Assembly: GCF_036345015.1 (NCBI RefSeq)
Contig: NZ_CP084098.1
Span: 2,989,326-3,053,325, forward strand
DNA length: 64,000 nt
From: Cyanobacterium sp. Dongsha4
GTDB lineage: Bacteria > Cyanobacteriota > Cyanobacteriia > Cyanobacteriales > Cyanobacteriaceae
Reading direction: 5' to 3'
The notes under the pieces are model-generated. The model was not told the DNA's origin, did not search any database, and saw only the letters and a list, made by a program, of their open reading frames with translations. Position 1 is the first letter of the stretch. Every line of letters begins with the position of its first letter. The position numbers were made by a program, and so were the translations under genes. Positions 51,267 through 60,426 of this stretch are shown in pieces.

Positions 51267-52409
51267 ATGCAAATATATCTTGATTCTTGTGCCACCACTG
51301 CACCTCATCCGAAGGTTGTTAAATTGGTGCAAGAAATAATGGAAGATAATTGGGGTAATCCCTCTAGTTTACACTTTTGGGGGGAAAGATCTGCTATGGT
51401 TTTAGAAAAGGCTCGTTTTTCTGTGGCTTCTTTGCTTAATGCTGATTCTGGAGATAATATTATTTTTACTTCTGGTGGCACGGAGGCTGACAATTTAGCG
51501 GTTTTTGGCACGGTTTATCACTATTCTCAACCACAACACATAATTATTTCTAGTGTAGAACATTCTGCGATCGCATCTCCTGTTACCATGTTGGAAAAGC
51601 AGGGATGGCAGGTAACAAGATTACCAGTGAATAGAGAAGGTAGAGTCAATCCTGATGATTTAAGAAAAAATTTACAGGATAATACGGTATTAGTATCCAT
51701 CATTTATGGACAAAGTGAAGTCGGCACGATTCAGCCTATTACGGAGTTAGCTAATATAACAAAAACCTACAGTAAGGCTTTATTTCATACTGATGCAGTG
51801 CAGGTAATGGGGCGCACTTTTGTTGATGTATCGGCTTTAAATGTTGATTTATTGTCTCTGTCTGGACATAAATTTTATGGTATGCAAGGAGCGGGGGCAT
51901 TATATATTAGAGAAGGCGTTAAGTTGCAACCTCTTATAGGCGGTGGGGGACAAGAATTAGGGTTACGTTCAGGTACACAAGCACTATGTGCGATCGCAGC
52001 TTTGGGATTAGCATCCCAATTAGCCCAAAAAAATTTAGAAAGCGAGAGTTTAAGGTTAAGGGAATTAAGAGACTATTTCATTGACTTAGTAGAGGAAGAA
52101 TGCCCTTATTTACAACTAACAGGAGATAGATATTATCGTTTGCCCCATCATGCCAGTTTTATCATTAACCATCCTCATAGAGAAATTACAGGGCGAAAAA
52201 TGGTGAGGGATTTAAACCTAGCTGGTATAGGTATCAGTGCTGGTTCAGCTTGTAGTAGTGGTAAATCTTTACCATCTCCCACTCTTTTAGCCATGGGATA
52301 CTCAGAAACTGAAGCCCTCCGAGGAATTAGAATAAGTTGCGATCGCACTACCACTAAAGAAGACTTAGAATGGGTAGTAATGGTTATCAATCAATTAATG
52401 AGCCGTTAG
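51267..52409 (+). CDS. cysteine desulfurase (NifS/IscS class V aminotransferase)
   Basis: A 380-residue PLP enzyme that takes sulfur from cysteine for Fe-S cluster assembly or tRNA thiolation. It begins IYLDSCATTAPHPKVV. It has FTSGGTEADNLAVFG, VEHSAIASP, DAVQVMGRTFVDVSAL and the PLP Lys202 in LSLSGHKFYGMQGAGAL. The catalytic Cys is in the loop GISAGSACSSGKSLPSPTLL. The usual G-N-N-E-x-G motif is GQSEVGTIQP here. The long active-site loop fits the IscS/NifS group I type. Stand-alone gene. Confidence 0.95.
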   Translation: MQIYLDSCATTAPHPKVVKLVQEIMEDNWGNPSSLHFWGERSAMVLEKARFSVASLLNADSGDNIIFTSGGTEADNLAVFGTVYHYSQPQHIIISSVEHSAIASPVTMLEKQGWQVTRLPVNREGRVNPDDLRKNLQDNTVLVSIIYGQSEVGTIQPITELANITKTYSKALFHTDAVQVMGRTFVDVSALNVDLLSLSGHKFYGMQGAGALYIREGVKLQPLIGGGGQELGLRSGTQALCAIAALGLASQLAQKNLESESLRLRELRDYFIDLVEEECPYLQLTGDRYYRLPHHASFIINHPHREITGRKMVRDLNLAGIGISAGSACSSGKSLPSPTLLAMGYSETEALRGIRISCDRTTTKEDLEWVVMVINQLMSR

Positions 52410-52417
52410 GGAAGATG

Positions 52418-52451
52418 AGTTAGGGGTTAGGGGTTAGGGGTTAGGAGTTAA
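52418..52451. repeat. degenerate heptamer repeat
   Basis: GGTTAGGGGTTAGGGGTTAG then GAGTTAAG directly after the cysteine desulfurase gene. Confidence 0.8.
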
Positions 52452-52471
52452 GACTTAGAAATTATTAATTA

Positions 52472-52646
52472 ACCTGAGTTTTGGATAAGCTGAAAGCTGA
52501 AACCAACTCGTAGTCAGAAAACCTTATAGCTTCTTAGAAATAACGATAAAATTGCCTTAACCCGAACTAACGTAAAATCAATTTATTCAGCTTTTTTGTC
52601 AATAATTATTGCTTTTAACTCCGAACTCCGAACTCCGAACTCAGGT
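52472..52646. mobile_element. MITE-like element, 175 bp, terminal inverted repeats ACCTGAGTT
   Basis: The element begins ACCTGAGTT (52472-52480) and ends AACTCAGGT (52638-52646), a perfect 9-bp inverted repeat. Inside are GCTGAAAGCTGAAACC, TATAGCTTCTTAGAAATAAC and a right half ending in three AACTCCG heptamers. The left half recurs at 29392-29490 in inverted orientation, and the right half recurs in the element at 55182-55355. It codes for nothing. The size, terminal repeats and recurrence are those of a miniature inverted-repeat element or a cyanobacterial intergenic repeat; the parent transposon is not in the window. Confidence 0.75.
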
Positions 52647-52757
52647 GACACCTAACCTTATCGGATATTCTTAAACCAAACTGAGGTTAATTATTCACTA
52701 TACATCTTTGCCCTTGCCCCTTGTCCTTTTGCTCACTAAAATCTTTTTCAGCAACCT

Positions 52758-53789
52758 CTACTTATAGAAATTTACCAATTCAGTTAATTTATCCCACGCT
52801 TTTCCACTAGCAATTATATCGAGACATTTTTCAATACCCTGAAGATGTTTTCCAAAAGGAATTACTCCCGCCACCTGCAACGCTAGAGAAGCATTTAAAG
52901 CCACGACTTCGGTTTGTGCTTTTGTTCCCTTTCCTTGCAATACAGAGCTTAAAATAGCCGCATTTTCTTCGACATTACCACCTTTCAAAGCCGCTAAAGA
53001 CTCACGGTGCAAATTTAACTCTTGAGGATTAATCGTTGTTGTGGTAATTTCACCTTCATTTAGTAATGCTATGTCAGTAATATCTCCTAAACCTGCCTCA
53101 TCTAATTTTTCTCTACCGTGTAAAACAACGCCTCTATTTATCGATAGTAATTTTAAGGCTTCAGCCACAGGATTGATAAATTGAGAATCATAAACTCCAA
53201 TAACTTGCCCTGTGGGATATAAAGGATTAACTAAAGGACCTAATAGATTAAATATAGTCCTAATTTTTAACTCTTTTCGTATTGGTGCAACGGATTTCAT
53301 CGCAGGATGCCATCCGGGGGCAAATAGAAAAGTTATTCCAACTTCTGAAAGGGCTTCTTTTGCTATTTTGTCACTAACATTCAGTTTAATTCCTAAATAT
53401 TCTAATACATCCGCAGATCCTACTTTACTAGAAGCAGAGCGATTACCATGTTTTGCTACCTTAACTCCTGCCGCAGATGCCACAAAAGCAACAGCTGTGG
53501 AAATATTAAAAGTAGATGCACCATCTCCTCCTGTGCCACAAGTATCAATCACAGCCTCTGAATAATCAATTTTCTCTGATTGTAGGGATTGATTTTGTAA
53601 AATTCTTGCCATACCTGCTAATTCTTCTGCACAGACACCTTTTGCTTGAATAGCGGTTAAAATCGCCCCAGAAAGGGCAGGAGAGATTTCTTCTTTAAGC
53701 CATCCCGTCATTAACTCTCCTGCTTGAGTTTCGGTGAGGGATTGTTTCTCTAATAGTTGTTTGAGTAAATCAGACCAATCTTTATCCAT
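52758..53789 (-). CDS. trpD: anthranilate phosphoribosyltransferase
   Basis: A 343-residue enzyme of tryptophan synthesis that joins anthranilate and PRPP. It has the PRPP loop [20 protein letters not shown] (about residues 82-101), [40 protein letters not shown] and [20 protein letters not shown]. These are diagnostic for TrpD. It is complete. No other trp genes are near it, as is usual in cyanobacteria. Confidence 0.96.
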   Translation of the reverse strand: MDKDWSDLLKQLLEKQSLTETQAGELMTGWLKEEISPALSGAILTAIQAKGVCAEELAGMARILQNQSLQSEKIDYSEAVIDTCGTGGDGASTFNISTAVAFVASAAGVKVAKHGNRSASSKVGSADVLEYLGIKLNVSDKIAKEALSEVGITFLFAPGWHPAMKSVAPIRKELKIRTIFNLLGPLVNPLYPTGQVIGVYDSQFINPVAEALKLLSINRGVVLHGREKLDEAGLGDITDIALLNEGEITTTTINPQELNLHRESLAALKGGNVEENAAILSSVLQGKGTKAQTEVVALNASLALQVAGVIPFGKHLQGIEKCLDIIASGKAWDKLTELVNFYK

Positions 53790-54273
53790 TAATCCTTTAA
53801 TCTTTCAATATAATGCTTATTATCGCTATAATCCTATCAGAGAATAAGCTAGGAAGCATATAAATCATCGGGATGCGCTGGGCAAAAGACAACGGATAAC
53901 AGGCAACAAGTAACAGTTTGAATCGTTTTTAAGAATTAAATCAAAATTGTTAATTGAGAATAGTCTCATCAATAATTACATTTTTGTTGAGTAGTTCAGC
54001 AAAATACTTTTAAGAAATTCAGGGAAAAGCCGAAAAATTTAACTATTCCCTTAGATAAATAGATTTTAATTTTAATGTTACAAGAGTTCTAAAAAATAGT
54101 TAGGAAGATGGATTATATATCAAGTATTATTCTTCACAATCAATTATCTACAAGTATTCTCACAGTTATATATATAAAGTTTTATTGCATTATTTCCCGA
54201 AAAATTGTAATCTATAATACCATAATCTGAATAGTAAAATCTCATTATAATATATTTAAGGAATAAAATAACT
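53790..54273. other. 484-bp intergenic region, nothing recognised
   Basis: AT-rich DNA with one GGCAACAAGTAACAG repeat fragment near 53900. It ends in ATAATATATTTAAGGAATAAAA just before the next gene, with AAGGA as a good ribosome-binding site for the ATG at 54274. No gene, RNA or terminator is evident. Confidence 0.5.
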
Positions 54274-55143
54274 ATGGCTAGAAGAAAAACCAAAGCAACA
54301 ACAGGTTTAAGTAATCCTAAATCTAAAGTAAATTTGACTATAACTCCTGAAGCTAAAAGTGCTTTAGATGTTATCACCAAAGAAATGGGGTTAACCAGAT
54401 CTGCTTTATTTGAGGGGCTTTTAAATGGGTCTATTTCTCTTTCTAGCCAAAACTCAGAAAAGAATATTGATATTAGTTTTAATGAGGATAAATCTGAGGG
54501 AGAAACTATTTCTCAAATCAATATTTTAGATGGAGAAAATATTAATAATCAAGAGGAAAAAAAAAGCTCCGTTTCTGAAAATTTAGAAGATTATAAAAAT
54601 AAAATTAGTCATTTAGAAAAAGAGATAAAAGTGCAAGAGGAAAAAAATAATTCTCTTGAACAGGAATTAATTAAAAAATCTTCTGAAATTCAAAGTTTAG
54701 GGGAACAAATCAAGAATTTAAGTACGGTAGAAAAAGCAAAAAATAATCATAGTTTTGAAGCAAAGGTTACTGAATTACAGAAAATTATAGATGAGAAAAA
54801 CAGTGCGATCGCATCTTTAGAAGCAAAAATCGGTCACTTAGAACAGGAAGTTAAGAAGTCAGAAGAATCTGATAATTTATCTTTACAACAAGACCTTGTT
54901 GAGCAACTAAAATCTCAAATAGAATCACAAAATAGACAAATACACGACTTAGAACAAGCAAAAAATAACGCTATTTCTTCTACTAGAAACAGTTATGATA
55001 GTGGCATTCAAAATCACCTTACCCTAACTAACGAAAAACAAAAAACTATAATTGAACACTTAGAAAAAAGAATTGCTGAATTAGAAAGTTTTGCATCCAT
55101 TGGAGAACAATTCCTCAATAAATGGCGTTCAAAAGCATATTAG
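54274..55143 (+). CDS. ribbon-helix-helix-like protein with long coiled coil
   Basis: A 289-residue protein. The N-terminus is basic (MARRKTKATTGLSNPKSKVN), and LTITPEAKSALDVITKEMGL followed by TRSALFEGLL (about residues 21-50) has the shape of a ribbon-helix-helix DNA-binding domain (a strand, then two helices). From about residue 90 to 280 it is a continuous coiled coil (QEEKNNSLEQELIKKSSEI, TELQKIIDEKNSAIASLEAK). The combination suggests a DNA-tethering or segregation-type structural protein; I do not recognise a family. The strong AAGGA ribosome-binding site argues that it is expressed. Confidence 0.7.
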   Translation: MARRKTKATTGLSNPKSKVNLTITPEAKSALDVITKEMGLTRSALFEGLLNGSISLSSQNSEKNIDISFNEDKSEGETISQINILDGENINNQEEKKSSVSENLEDYKNKISHLEKEIKVQEEKNNSLEQELIKKSSEIQSLGEQIKNLSTVEKAKNNHSFEAKVTELQKIIDEKNSAIASLEAKIGHLEQEVKKSEESDNLSLQQDLVEQLKSQIESQNRQIHDLEQAKNNAISSTRNSYDSGIQNHLTLTNEKQKTIIEHLEKRIAELESFASIGEQFLNKWRSKAY

Positions 55144-55181
55144 TCATTTAAGTAATTGGTCATAAATGGGATAGAGGTGTT

Positions 55182-55355
55182 ACCTGAGTTCGGAGTTCGG
55201 AGTTCGGAGTTAAAAGTAATAATTATTGACAAAAAAGCTGAATAAATTGATTTTAAATGAGTTTTTCCTAAATTTAATAATTTTTTATTCCAAAATTGGC
55301 TCGATGATAACTCTCAACGCTTTATTTTTCGATACTTTTTTCATCGAACTCAGGT
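55182..55355. mobile_element. MITE-like element, 174 bp, same terminal inverted repeats
   Basis: This element starts ACCTGAGTT (55182-55190) and ends AACTCAGGT (55347-55355), like the one at 52472-52646 but inverted relative to it. About 75 bp at its left (heptamers, then TTAAAAG and TTGACAAAAAAGCTGAATAA) match nearly base for base, while the remaining 100 bp are unrelated. It appears to be a modular family: shared ends and heptamer half, variable other half. It lies between the coiled-coil gene and ndhF. Confidence 0.75.
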
Positions 55356-55384
55356 AGGTGTTGGGTTTCAGGTGTTAAGGAAGC

Positions 55385-55413
55385 GTGTTAATTAAACACT
55401 TTTGCCTCTTGCC
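55385..55413. repeat. 29-bp repeat, copy 2
   Basis: Identical to 43445-43473. It lies 30 bp beyond the right end of the MITE-like element. Confidence 0.8.
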
Positions 55414-55526
55414 TACCTTAACCGACAATTTTATATCGAACTGAAGATAAGAATAATTTTTTGATCCATAGACGATCAAGCTATGTCACAATGAAGACGA
55501 TATAAATAAATTGAACAATAACTAGC

Positions 55527-57530
55527 ATGGATAGTTTGAAATTATACGAGTACGCATGGTTAGTACCCGTTTTACCCCTACTCTCTGCAATGGTAGTGGG
55601 TCTGGGATTAATTTCTTTTAACCAGTTTACTAATAAATTACGACAAGTTAACTCTATTTTTATAATCTCTACCACAGGAGTTTCTCTAGCTTTATCCATC
55701 GGACTTTTTTGGAGTCAGTGGCAAGGTCATGAAGCCTTTACTAAAATGTTTGAATGGGCATCAGCAGGAGATTTCACCCTCAGTATGGGTTATACCATTG
55801 ACCACCTCAGCAGTTTGATGATGGTAATTGTCTGTACTGTTGCCCTTCTGGTCATGATCTACACTGATGGTTATATGGCTCATGATGCTGGTTATGTGCG
55901 TTTTTACGCCTATCTGAGCATCTTTGCTTCTTCCATGTTGGGCTTAGTTATTAGTCCTAATTTAGTACAAGTCTATATTTTCTGGGAATTGGTGGGGATG
56001 GCTTCTTATCTCCTCATCGGTTTTTGGTACGATCGCAAAGCGGCGGCGGATGCTTGTCAAAAGGCTTTTGTTACCAACCGTGTGGGTGATTTTGGCTTAC
56101 TCCTCGGTATGCTTGGTTTATATTGGGCAACTGGTAGCTTTGATTTTGGTGTAATGGGCGATCGCCTCCAAGAATTAGTGATTTCGGGTAATATTGGCAG
56201 TTGGTTAGCGATTTTATTCGGTATTCTCGTCTTTTTAGGACCTGTGGCTAAATCTGCCCAATTTCCTCTCCATGTGTGGCTTCCTGATGCGATGGAAGGT
56301 CCTACCCCCATTTCTGCGTTAATTCATGCGGCGACGATGGTTGCGGCTGGTGTATTTTTAATCGCTAGAATGTACCCTGTATTTGAGCCGATTCCTGAAG
56401 TGATGACGGTGATTGCTTGGACAGGTTGCTTTACTGCTTTTTTGGGGGCAACTATTGCCTTAACTCAAAATGACATCAAAAAAGGTTTAGCTTATTCCAC
56501 CATCTCCCAGTTAGGTTATATGGTGATGGCCATGGGCATTGGCGGTTATAGTGCAGGTTTATTTCACCTCATGACTCATGCTTATTTTAAAGCGATGTTA
56601 TTCTTATGCTCTGGTTCAGTTATTCACGGCATGGAAGAAGTAGTTGGCCATGAACCCGTTTTAGCTCAAGATATGCGTTTGATGGGAAATTTGCGTAAGT
56701 ATATGCCCATTACCTCCACCTGTTTTTTAATCGGTACTTTGGCGATTTGTGGTATTCCTCCTTTTGCTGGATTTTGGTCTAAAGACGAGATTCTCGGTTT
56801 AGCCTTTGAAGCCAATCCTGCTCTCTGGTTAGTGGGTTGGTTAACGGCTGGTATGACCGCATTTTATATGTTCAGAATGTACTTTATGACCTTTGAAGGA
56901 GACTTTAGGGGTAAAAATGAAAAAATTAAAGCCGATTTACTCCAAGCGGCAGGAATGAGCGTTTCTGAAGGTGGTCATCACGGAGAAAAACCCCATGAAT
57001 CCCCTGCAACTATGACTTTTGCTTTGGTCATGTTAGCAATTCCTTCTGTGTTTATTGGTTTGATTGGTTTTCCTTGGAATAACCGTTTTGAAGCCTTTAT
57101 TTTCTCTCCCAATGAAGTGGAAGAAGTTGCCCATCATTTTGACTTAACCGAGTTTTTAATCATGGGTGGTAATTCCGTTGGTATCGCTTTAATCGGTATC
57201 ACCATCGCTTCTTTAATGTATCTTCAAGGTAAAATTGACCCAAGTGCGATCGCATCTAAGTTTCCTAGTTTGTATAACTTATCCTTAAATAAATGGTACT
57301 TTGACGATATTTACGACAAAATCTTTGTTAAAGGTAGTCGTCGTGTTGCTCGTGCCATTATGGAAGTGGATTATAAAGTCGTTGATGGTGCAGTTAACTT
57401 AACAGGATTAGTAACCATCATTAGCGGTGAGGGCTTAAAATACTTAGAAAATGGTAGAGTACAATTTTACGCTCTCATTGTTTTCGGAGCTGTTCTAGGT
57501 TTCGTGGTTGCCTTTAGTGTAGTCGGTTAA
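55527..57530 (+). CDS. ndhF: NAD(P)H-quinone oxidoreductase subunit 5 (NdhF1)
   Basis: A 667-residue proton-pumping subunit of the photosynthetic NDH-1 complex, with about 15-16 membrane segments. It begins YEYAWLVPVLPLLSAMVVGL. It carries FWELVGMASYLLIGFWYDRK, the conserved SAQFPLHVWLPDAMEGPTPI and SALIHAATMVAAGVFLIARM, and KKGLAYSTISQLGYMVMAMG, with the proton-channel Lys and His residues. The C-terminal lateral-helix region NKWYFDDIYDKIFVKGS is complete. The length and lack of CO2-uptake-type features point to NdhF1 rather than NdhF3/F4. In many cyanobacteria it is followed by ndhD1; here it is not. Confidence 0.95.
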   Translation: MDSLKLYEYAWLVPVLPLLSAMVVGLGLISFNQFTNKLRQVNSIFIISTTGVSLALSIGLFWSQWQGHEAFTKMFEWASAGDFTLSMGYTIDHLSSLMMVIVCTVALLVMIYTDGYMAHDAGYVRFYAYLSIFASSMLGLVISPNLVQVYIFWELVGMASYLLIGFWYDRKAAADACQKAFVTNRVGDFGLLLGMLGLYWATGSFDFGVMGDRLQELVISGNIGSWLAILFGILVFLGPVAKSAQFPLHVWLPDAMEGPTPISALIHAATMVAAGVFLIARMYPVFEPIPEVMTVIAWTGCFTAFLGATIALTQNDIKKGLAYSTISQLGYMVMAMGIGGYSAGLFHLMTHAYFKAMLFLCSGSVIHGMEEVVGHEPVLAQDMRLMGNLRKYMPITSTCFLIGTLAICGIPPFAGFWSKDEILGLAFEANPALWLVGWLTAGMTAFYMFRMYFMTFEGDFRGKNEKIKADLLQAAGMSVSEGGHHGEKPHESPATMTFALVMLAIPSVFIGLIGFPWNNRFEAFIFSPNEVEEVAHHFDLTEFLIMGGNSVGIALIGITIASLMYLQGKIDPSAIASKFPSLYNLSLNKWYFDDIYDKIFVKGSRRVARAIMEVDYKVVDGAVNLTGLVTIISGEGLKYLENGRVQFYALIVFGAVLGFVVAFSVVG

Positions 57531-57542
57531 CCTCTTGAAATT

Positions 57543-57580
57543 AAGTAATAAGTAGTAAGTAGTAAGTAGTAAGTAATAAA
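57543..57580. repeat. TAGTAAG heptamer tandem repeat
   Basis: Four to five units of AAGTAGT in a row after ndhF. Confidence 0.85.
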
Positions 57581-57680
57581 TTGGGCTAATTAATAATTCA
57601 CAACCATTCACATTAAATCAATTATTGTTAACAATTTAAAATTAAAACTTTATCTCTTTATTTCGCAACAACTCTATTAA

Positions 57681-60008
57681 TTATTTAAGAGGAGAAAGTT
57701 GGGCAAAACTTTTCTTTAAAAGTTGATATTGAGATGTTAAATAGTCCATGTTTGGAGTTATATCACCATAACGCCATTGCACATAATTATTACTAATTAA
57801 AAATACTATTTCCCATTGCTCTAATATTAAAAAATCTCGTAAACTTTCACAATATTCTTTAGGAGTTTGAGAAGGAAGTTTCGGATAGCCTTTTTCTTTT
57901 AATAAATCTAACATTTCTCTGTACAATTTCTCTGTAGGATTAAGGCGAGATAAATAATTGTGATATAGAAATTTTTTCACTGCCAAAAATCCTAACCAAC
58001 CTAAAAAAGCAACCATAATTAATCCTAATATCCCCACCAAAATACCCAAAAAACTACCAGTTAAAAACTGCCATAATTTTCCTAGCCAACCTGCACGAAA
58101 AATATTCAAAATAGAATCAGTAATTTTACTAAATAAAGCGGTAATAAATGCCGTAATAGGGGGAGGCAACCAACCTGCAATCCATTTCCAGAAAATTCCT
58201 AAAACACCGAAAGGATTATCGTCTTGAAAAGAAGGTGGTATAATTTCATGACCGGGTAAAGGATCAAAATAAAACCAACCATAGCTAGGAAAATAAACTT
58301 CTGTCAAAGCATGAGCATCGGTATTATGTACAATATAGTAGCCCGTAAAAGGGTTAAATTGCCCACTAGCAAAACCAACGGTAAAACGGGCAGGAATATC
58401 TAAAGCCCTTAACATCATGGTGTAAACTGTGGCAAATTGATCAGGAAATCCTCCCCCATTGGCTAAGAATGCGGTAATAATATCTTCTCCTTCTTCTAGT
58501 AACGGATTATCTGTTTTTACTTGATAATTTTGTTTGAGAGCTTGAGCAAGATATAAGGCTTTATCATAATTAGAAGGTAACTCTCTACCTGCTTTTGTCA
58601 TCAACTCTTCTGCTTTTTCCCTTAAATTCTTTTTAGTAGAAAGTGGAATATCCAAGTAATATTTTGCGATCGCATCAGGATAATTATCTCCTGCTAATTG
58701 TAAATCTGTTTGACTACGATAGGGAACTCTGGAAATAACCGTATAAGTTAAACCTTCAATTAATCCAGCAGGCGATCGCATACTTCCTTCTGTATCAAGA
58801 GCAATTGCGGCGGCGGGAAAATAAAGATATTGAGGATAAGATAGAGCAGGAATAATATTAGGAAGATCTCTAACAACAGTATAAGTCTGAATTATTTTTT
58901 TTGTTTCGGCGGTGATAGCTGGTAAAGAGATATTAAATTGATAATTCCAAAAATTGCGCTTAACATCAATGGTTTGCTCTTCCCTAGATATTTCCCATCC
59001 TTGCCCTGTATAGCGATCAAAAGATAGTACACGCCAAAAACCGGGGGCTTGAGAGCGAATTCTGAAGAGGATTTTTCTTTCGGTGATAAGGTTATTGGTA
59101 TTTTGATTAATGGTCGTGTTAAAACCATAATAACCACTATCATCAGCTCCAGTGCCTCCTTGCCCATCACCCATTATATCCCCCCTTAAAGTACCATCAG
59201 GATTATACCCGGGGTTAACAATGCTTCTATCTCCTCCCTGAAAATCACGATTTTCAAAACCTTCTGGGGCACTAACAGGAAATGATTGAATTTGATAACT
59301 AGGGTAACGGGGCATAATCGCAAAAATGAATAAGCCCAAAGAAAGGATTATAAGAGAAAGAGAAAGAATTTTTTTAGGGGATAAAGGCGAACTTTGCCAT
59401 AATTGTTTTTGCCGAAATAAGTTTTTTTCCTGTTTGAGTTGTCTAAAATTCTCTTCCCAAACATTTAACCCCATGCGTGAACGATAGTCTAAAACAAGAG
59501 TAGGAATACCTAATAATAATAAAGCTAATAACCACGGTGCAAAAGCTAAAGTTTGAGATAAAGTTGCAGATACTCCAATTAATATTAAACCGATAATCAT
59601 GGAGTAACCTAAATCTTTACGACGAGGTAAATCAAAGCTGTGTAAAACCTGTAATTGTACTAAAAATTCAGCTAAGACTAAACGGGTATCATTAAGACTT
59701 TGAATTAGATTTCCTAAAAAAATCATTAAAGTGATAATCATTCCCATAGCAAGAGCAAACTTAAGGGCAATATTTTTCTTTTTTCTACGACGCCAACTAA
59801 CTACTGCTCCCACAATGCTTAAAGGAATAGCCCAAATACTCATCGGATAAAGACTTTGAGCCGCAACGTCTGTGGCAATGATGCCCACTATTACCATTAT
59901 TTGTACCAATGTGCGAAAAAGGATTGATTCTTCAGTAGGAGGTTTAGGCATAGCCTCTATTTTTTCGATCAATTCCCGAATGGTTGGATTATTCCTTAAC
60001 TGTTGCAT
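57681..60008 (-). CDS. transglutaminase-like membrane protein (TgpA/DUF3488 type) lacking the catalytic Cys
   Basis: A 775-residue protein. Several N-terminal hydrophobic segments (residues about 30-230) are followed by a periplasmic transglutaminase-like domain (about 300-600), another membrane segment near 650, and a C-terminal DUF4129-like tail (KLPSQTPKEYCESLRDFLIL). In the transglutaminase core the His and Asp are present in NTDAHALTEVYFPSYGWFYF followed by DPLPG. But the position of the nucleophilic Cys reads GGGFPDQFATVYTMMLRALD, with Pro where active enzymes have Cys. So it is probably a non-catalytic or differently working homologue, a form I believe is common in cyanobacteria. Confidence 0.85.
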   Translation of the reverse strand: MQQLRNNPTIRELIEKIEAMPKPPTEESILFRTLVQIMVIVGIIATDVAAQSLYPMSIWAIPLSIVGAVVSWRRRKKKNIALKFALAMGMIITLMIFLGNLIQSLNDTRLVLAEFLVQLQVLHSFDLPRRKDLGYSMIIGLILIGVSATLSQTLAFAPWLLALLLLGIPTLVLDYRSRMGLNVWEENFRQLKQEKNLFRQKQLWQSSPLSPKKILSLSLIILSLGLFIFAIMPRYPSYQIQSFPVSAPEGFENRDFQGGDRSIVNPGYNPDGTLRGDIMGDGQGGTGADDSGYYGFNTTINQNTNNLITERKILFRIRSQAPGFWRVLSFDRYTGQGWEISREEQTIDVKRNFWNYQFNISLPAITAETKKIIQTYTVVRDLPNIIPALSYPQYLYFPAAAIALDTEGSMRSPAGLIEGLTYTVISRVPYRSQTDLQLAGDNYPDAIAKYYLDIPLSTKKNLREKAEELMTKAGRELPSNYDKALYLAQALKQNYQVKTDNPLLEEGEDIITAFLANGGGFPDQFATVYTMMLRALDIPARFTVGFASGQFNPFTGYYIVHNTDAHALTEVYFPSYGWFYFDPLPGHEIIPPSFQDDNPFGVLGIFWKWIAGWLPPPITAFITALFSKITDSILNIFRAGWLGKLWQFLTGSFLGILVGILGLIMVAFLGWLGFLAVKKFLYHNYLSRLNPTEKLYREMLDLLKEKGYPKLPSQTPKEYCESLRDFLILEQWEIVFLISNNYVQWRYGDITPNMDYLTSQYQLLKKSFAQLSPLK

Positions 60009-60086
60009 TGTTGATGGTTTAAATTTATCTCTGTATTTTAAACTAAATTAGATAACCGTTTGCAGTCTATCCCATTAATAAAATAA

Positions 60087-60305
60087 TTAAGCAACTTGTA
60101 AACTTTTAGGTTGAGGAATCATATCCCCTTTTTCTTGCCATATTTCTAAATACATTTCGATCACTTCCTCTCCATTTTCGATGGCTTCTTGACGAGTTTT
60201 ACCGTGACAATAAGGCATCATTACTTTATCCGCAAATTCAGGTATTGTTACTAAAAAAAGTTGATCTTCTTGTGACCATTCAATTACCATAGTATATTGA
60301 CTCAT
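60087..60305 (-). CDS. hicB: HicB family antitoxin-like protein
   Basis: A 72-residue protein with the HicB partial RNase H fold: YTMVIEWSQEDQLFLVTIPE, GKTRQEAIENGEEVIEMYLE and IPQPKSLQVA. HicB normally neutralises the mRNA-cleaving HicA toxin encoded just upstream. Here the upstream hicA is reduced to a 27-codon stub (60321-60404), so this antitoxin is without its usual partner. It is the last gene of a minus-strand run beginning with DUF262 and HEPN genes. Confidence 0.88.
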   Translation of the reverse strand: MSQYTMVIEWSQEDQLFLVTIPEFADKVMMPYCHGKTRQEAIENGEEVIEMYLEIWQEKGDMIPQPKSLQVA

Positions 60306-60320
60306 TAGTTATTTTTCTTC

Positions 60321-60404
60321 TTAATTTTTTCTAATTCTTTTTGCGAAATAGACAAAACCGTCTTTTGCAATTTGTACTTTTAATTCTCTAATTTTTCTCG
60401 GCAT
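60321..60404 (-). pseudogene. hicA: truncated hicA (N-terminal 27 codons)
   Basis: The frame from the ATG at 60402-60404 reads MPRKIRELKVQIAKDGFVYF, then AKRIRKN and a stop. The start is the standard beginning of a HicA toxin (M-P-x-K-I-R-E-L...L-x-K-x-G-F-V), but it lacks the G-K-G-S-H catalytic His segment and all that follows. After DGFVY the DNA in another frame (SQKELEKIKKKNN) could be the end of the original gene, so an internal deletion is likely. It is 15 bp upstream of hicB, the usual spacing for the pair. Confidence 0.75.
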
Positions 60405-60426
60405 TAATATTCATTATGACTCTAAT

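Noticed and set aside
54144-54380. Minus-strand open frame of 78 codons with hydrophobic stretch
   Set aside because: It runs across the start of the coiled-coil gene in antisense; the hydrophobic look is the complement of Lys-rich and Ala-rich codons.
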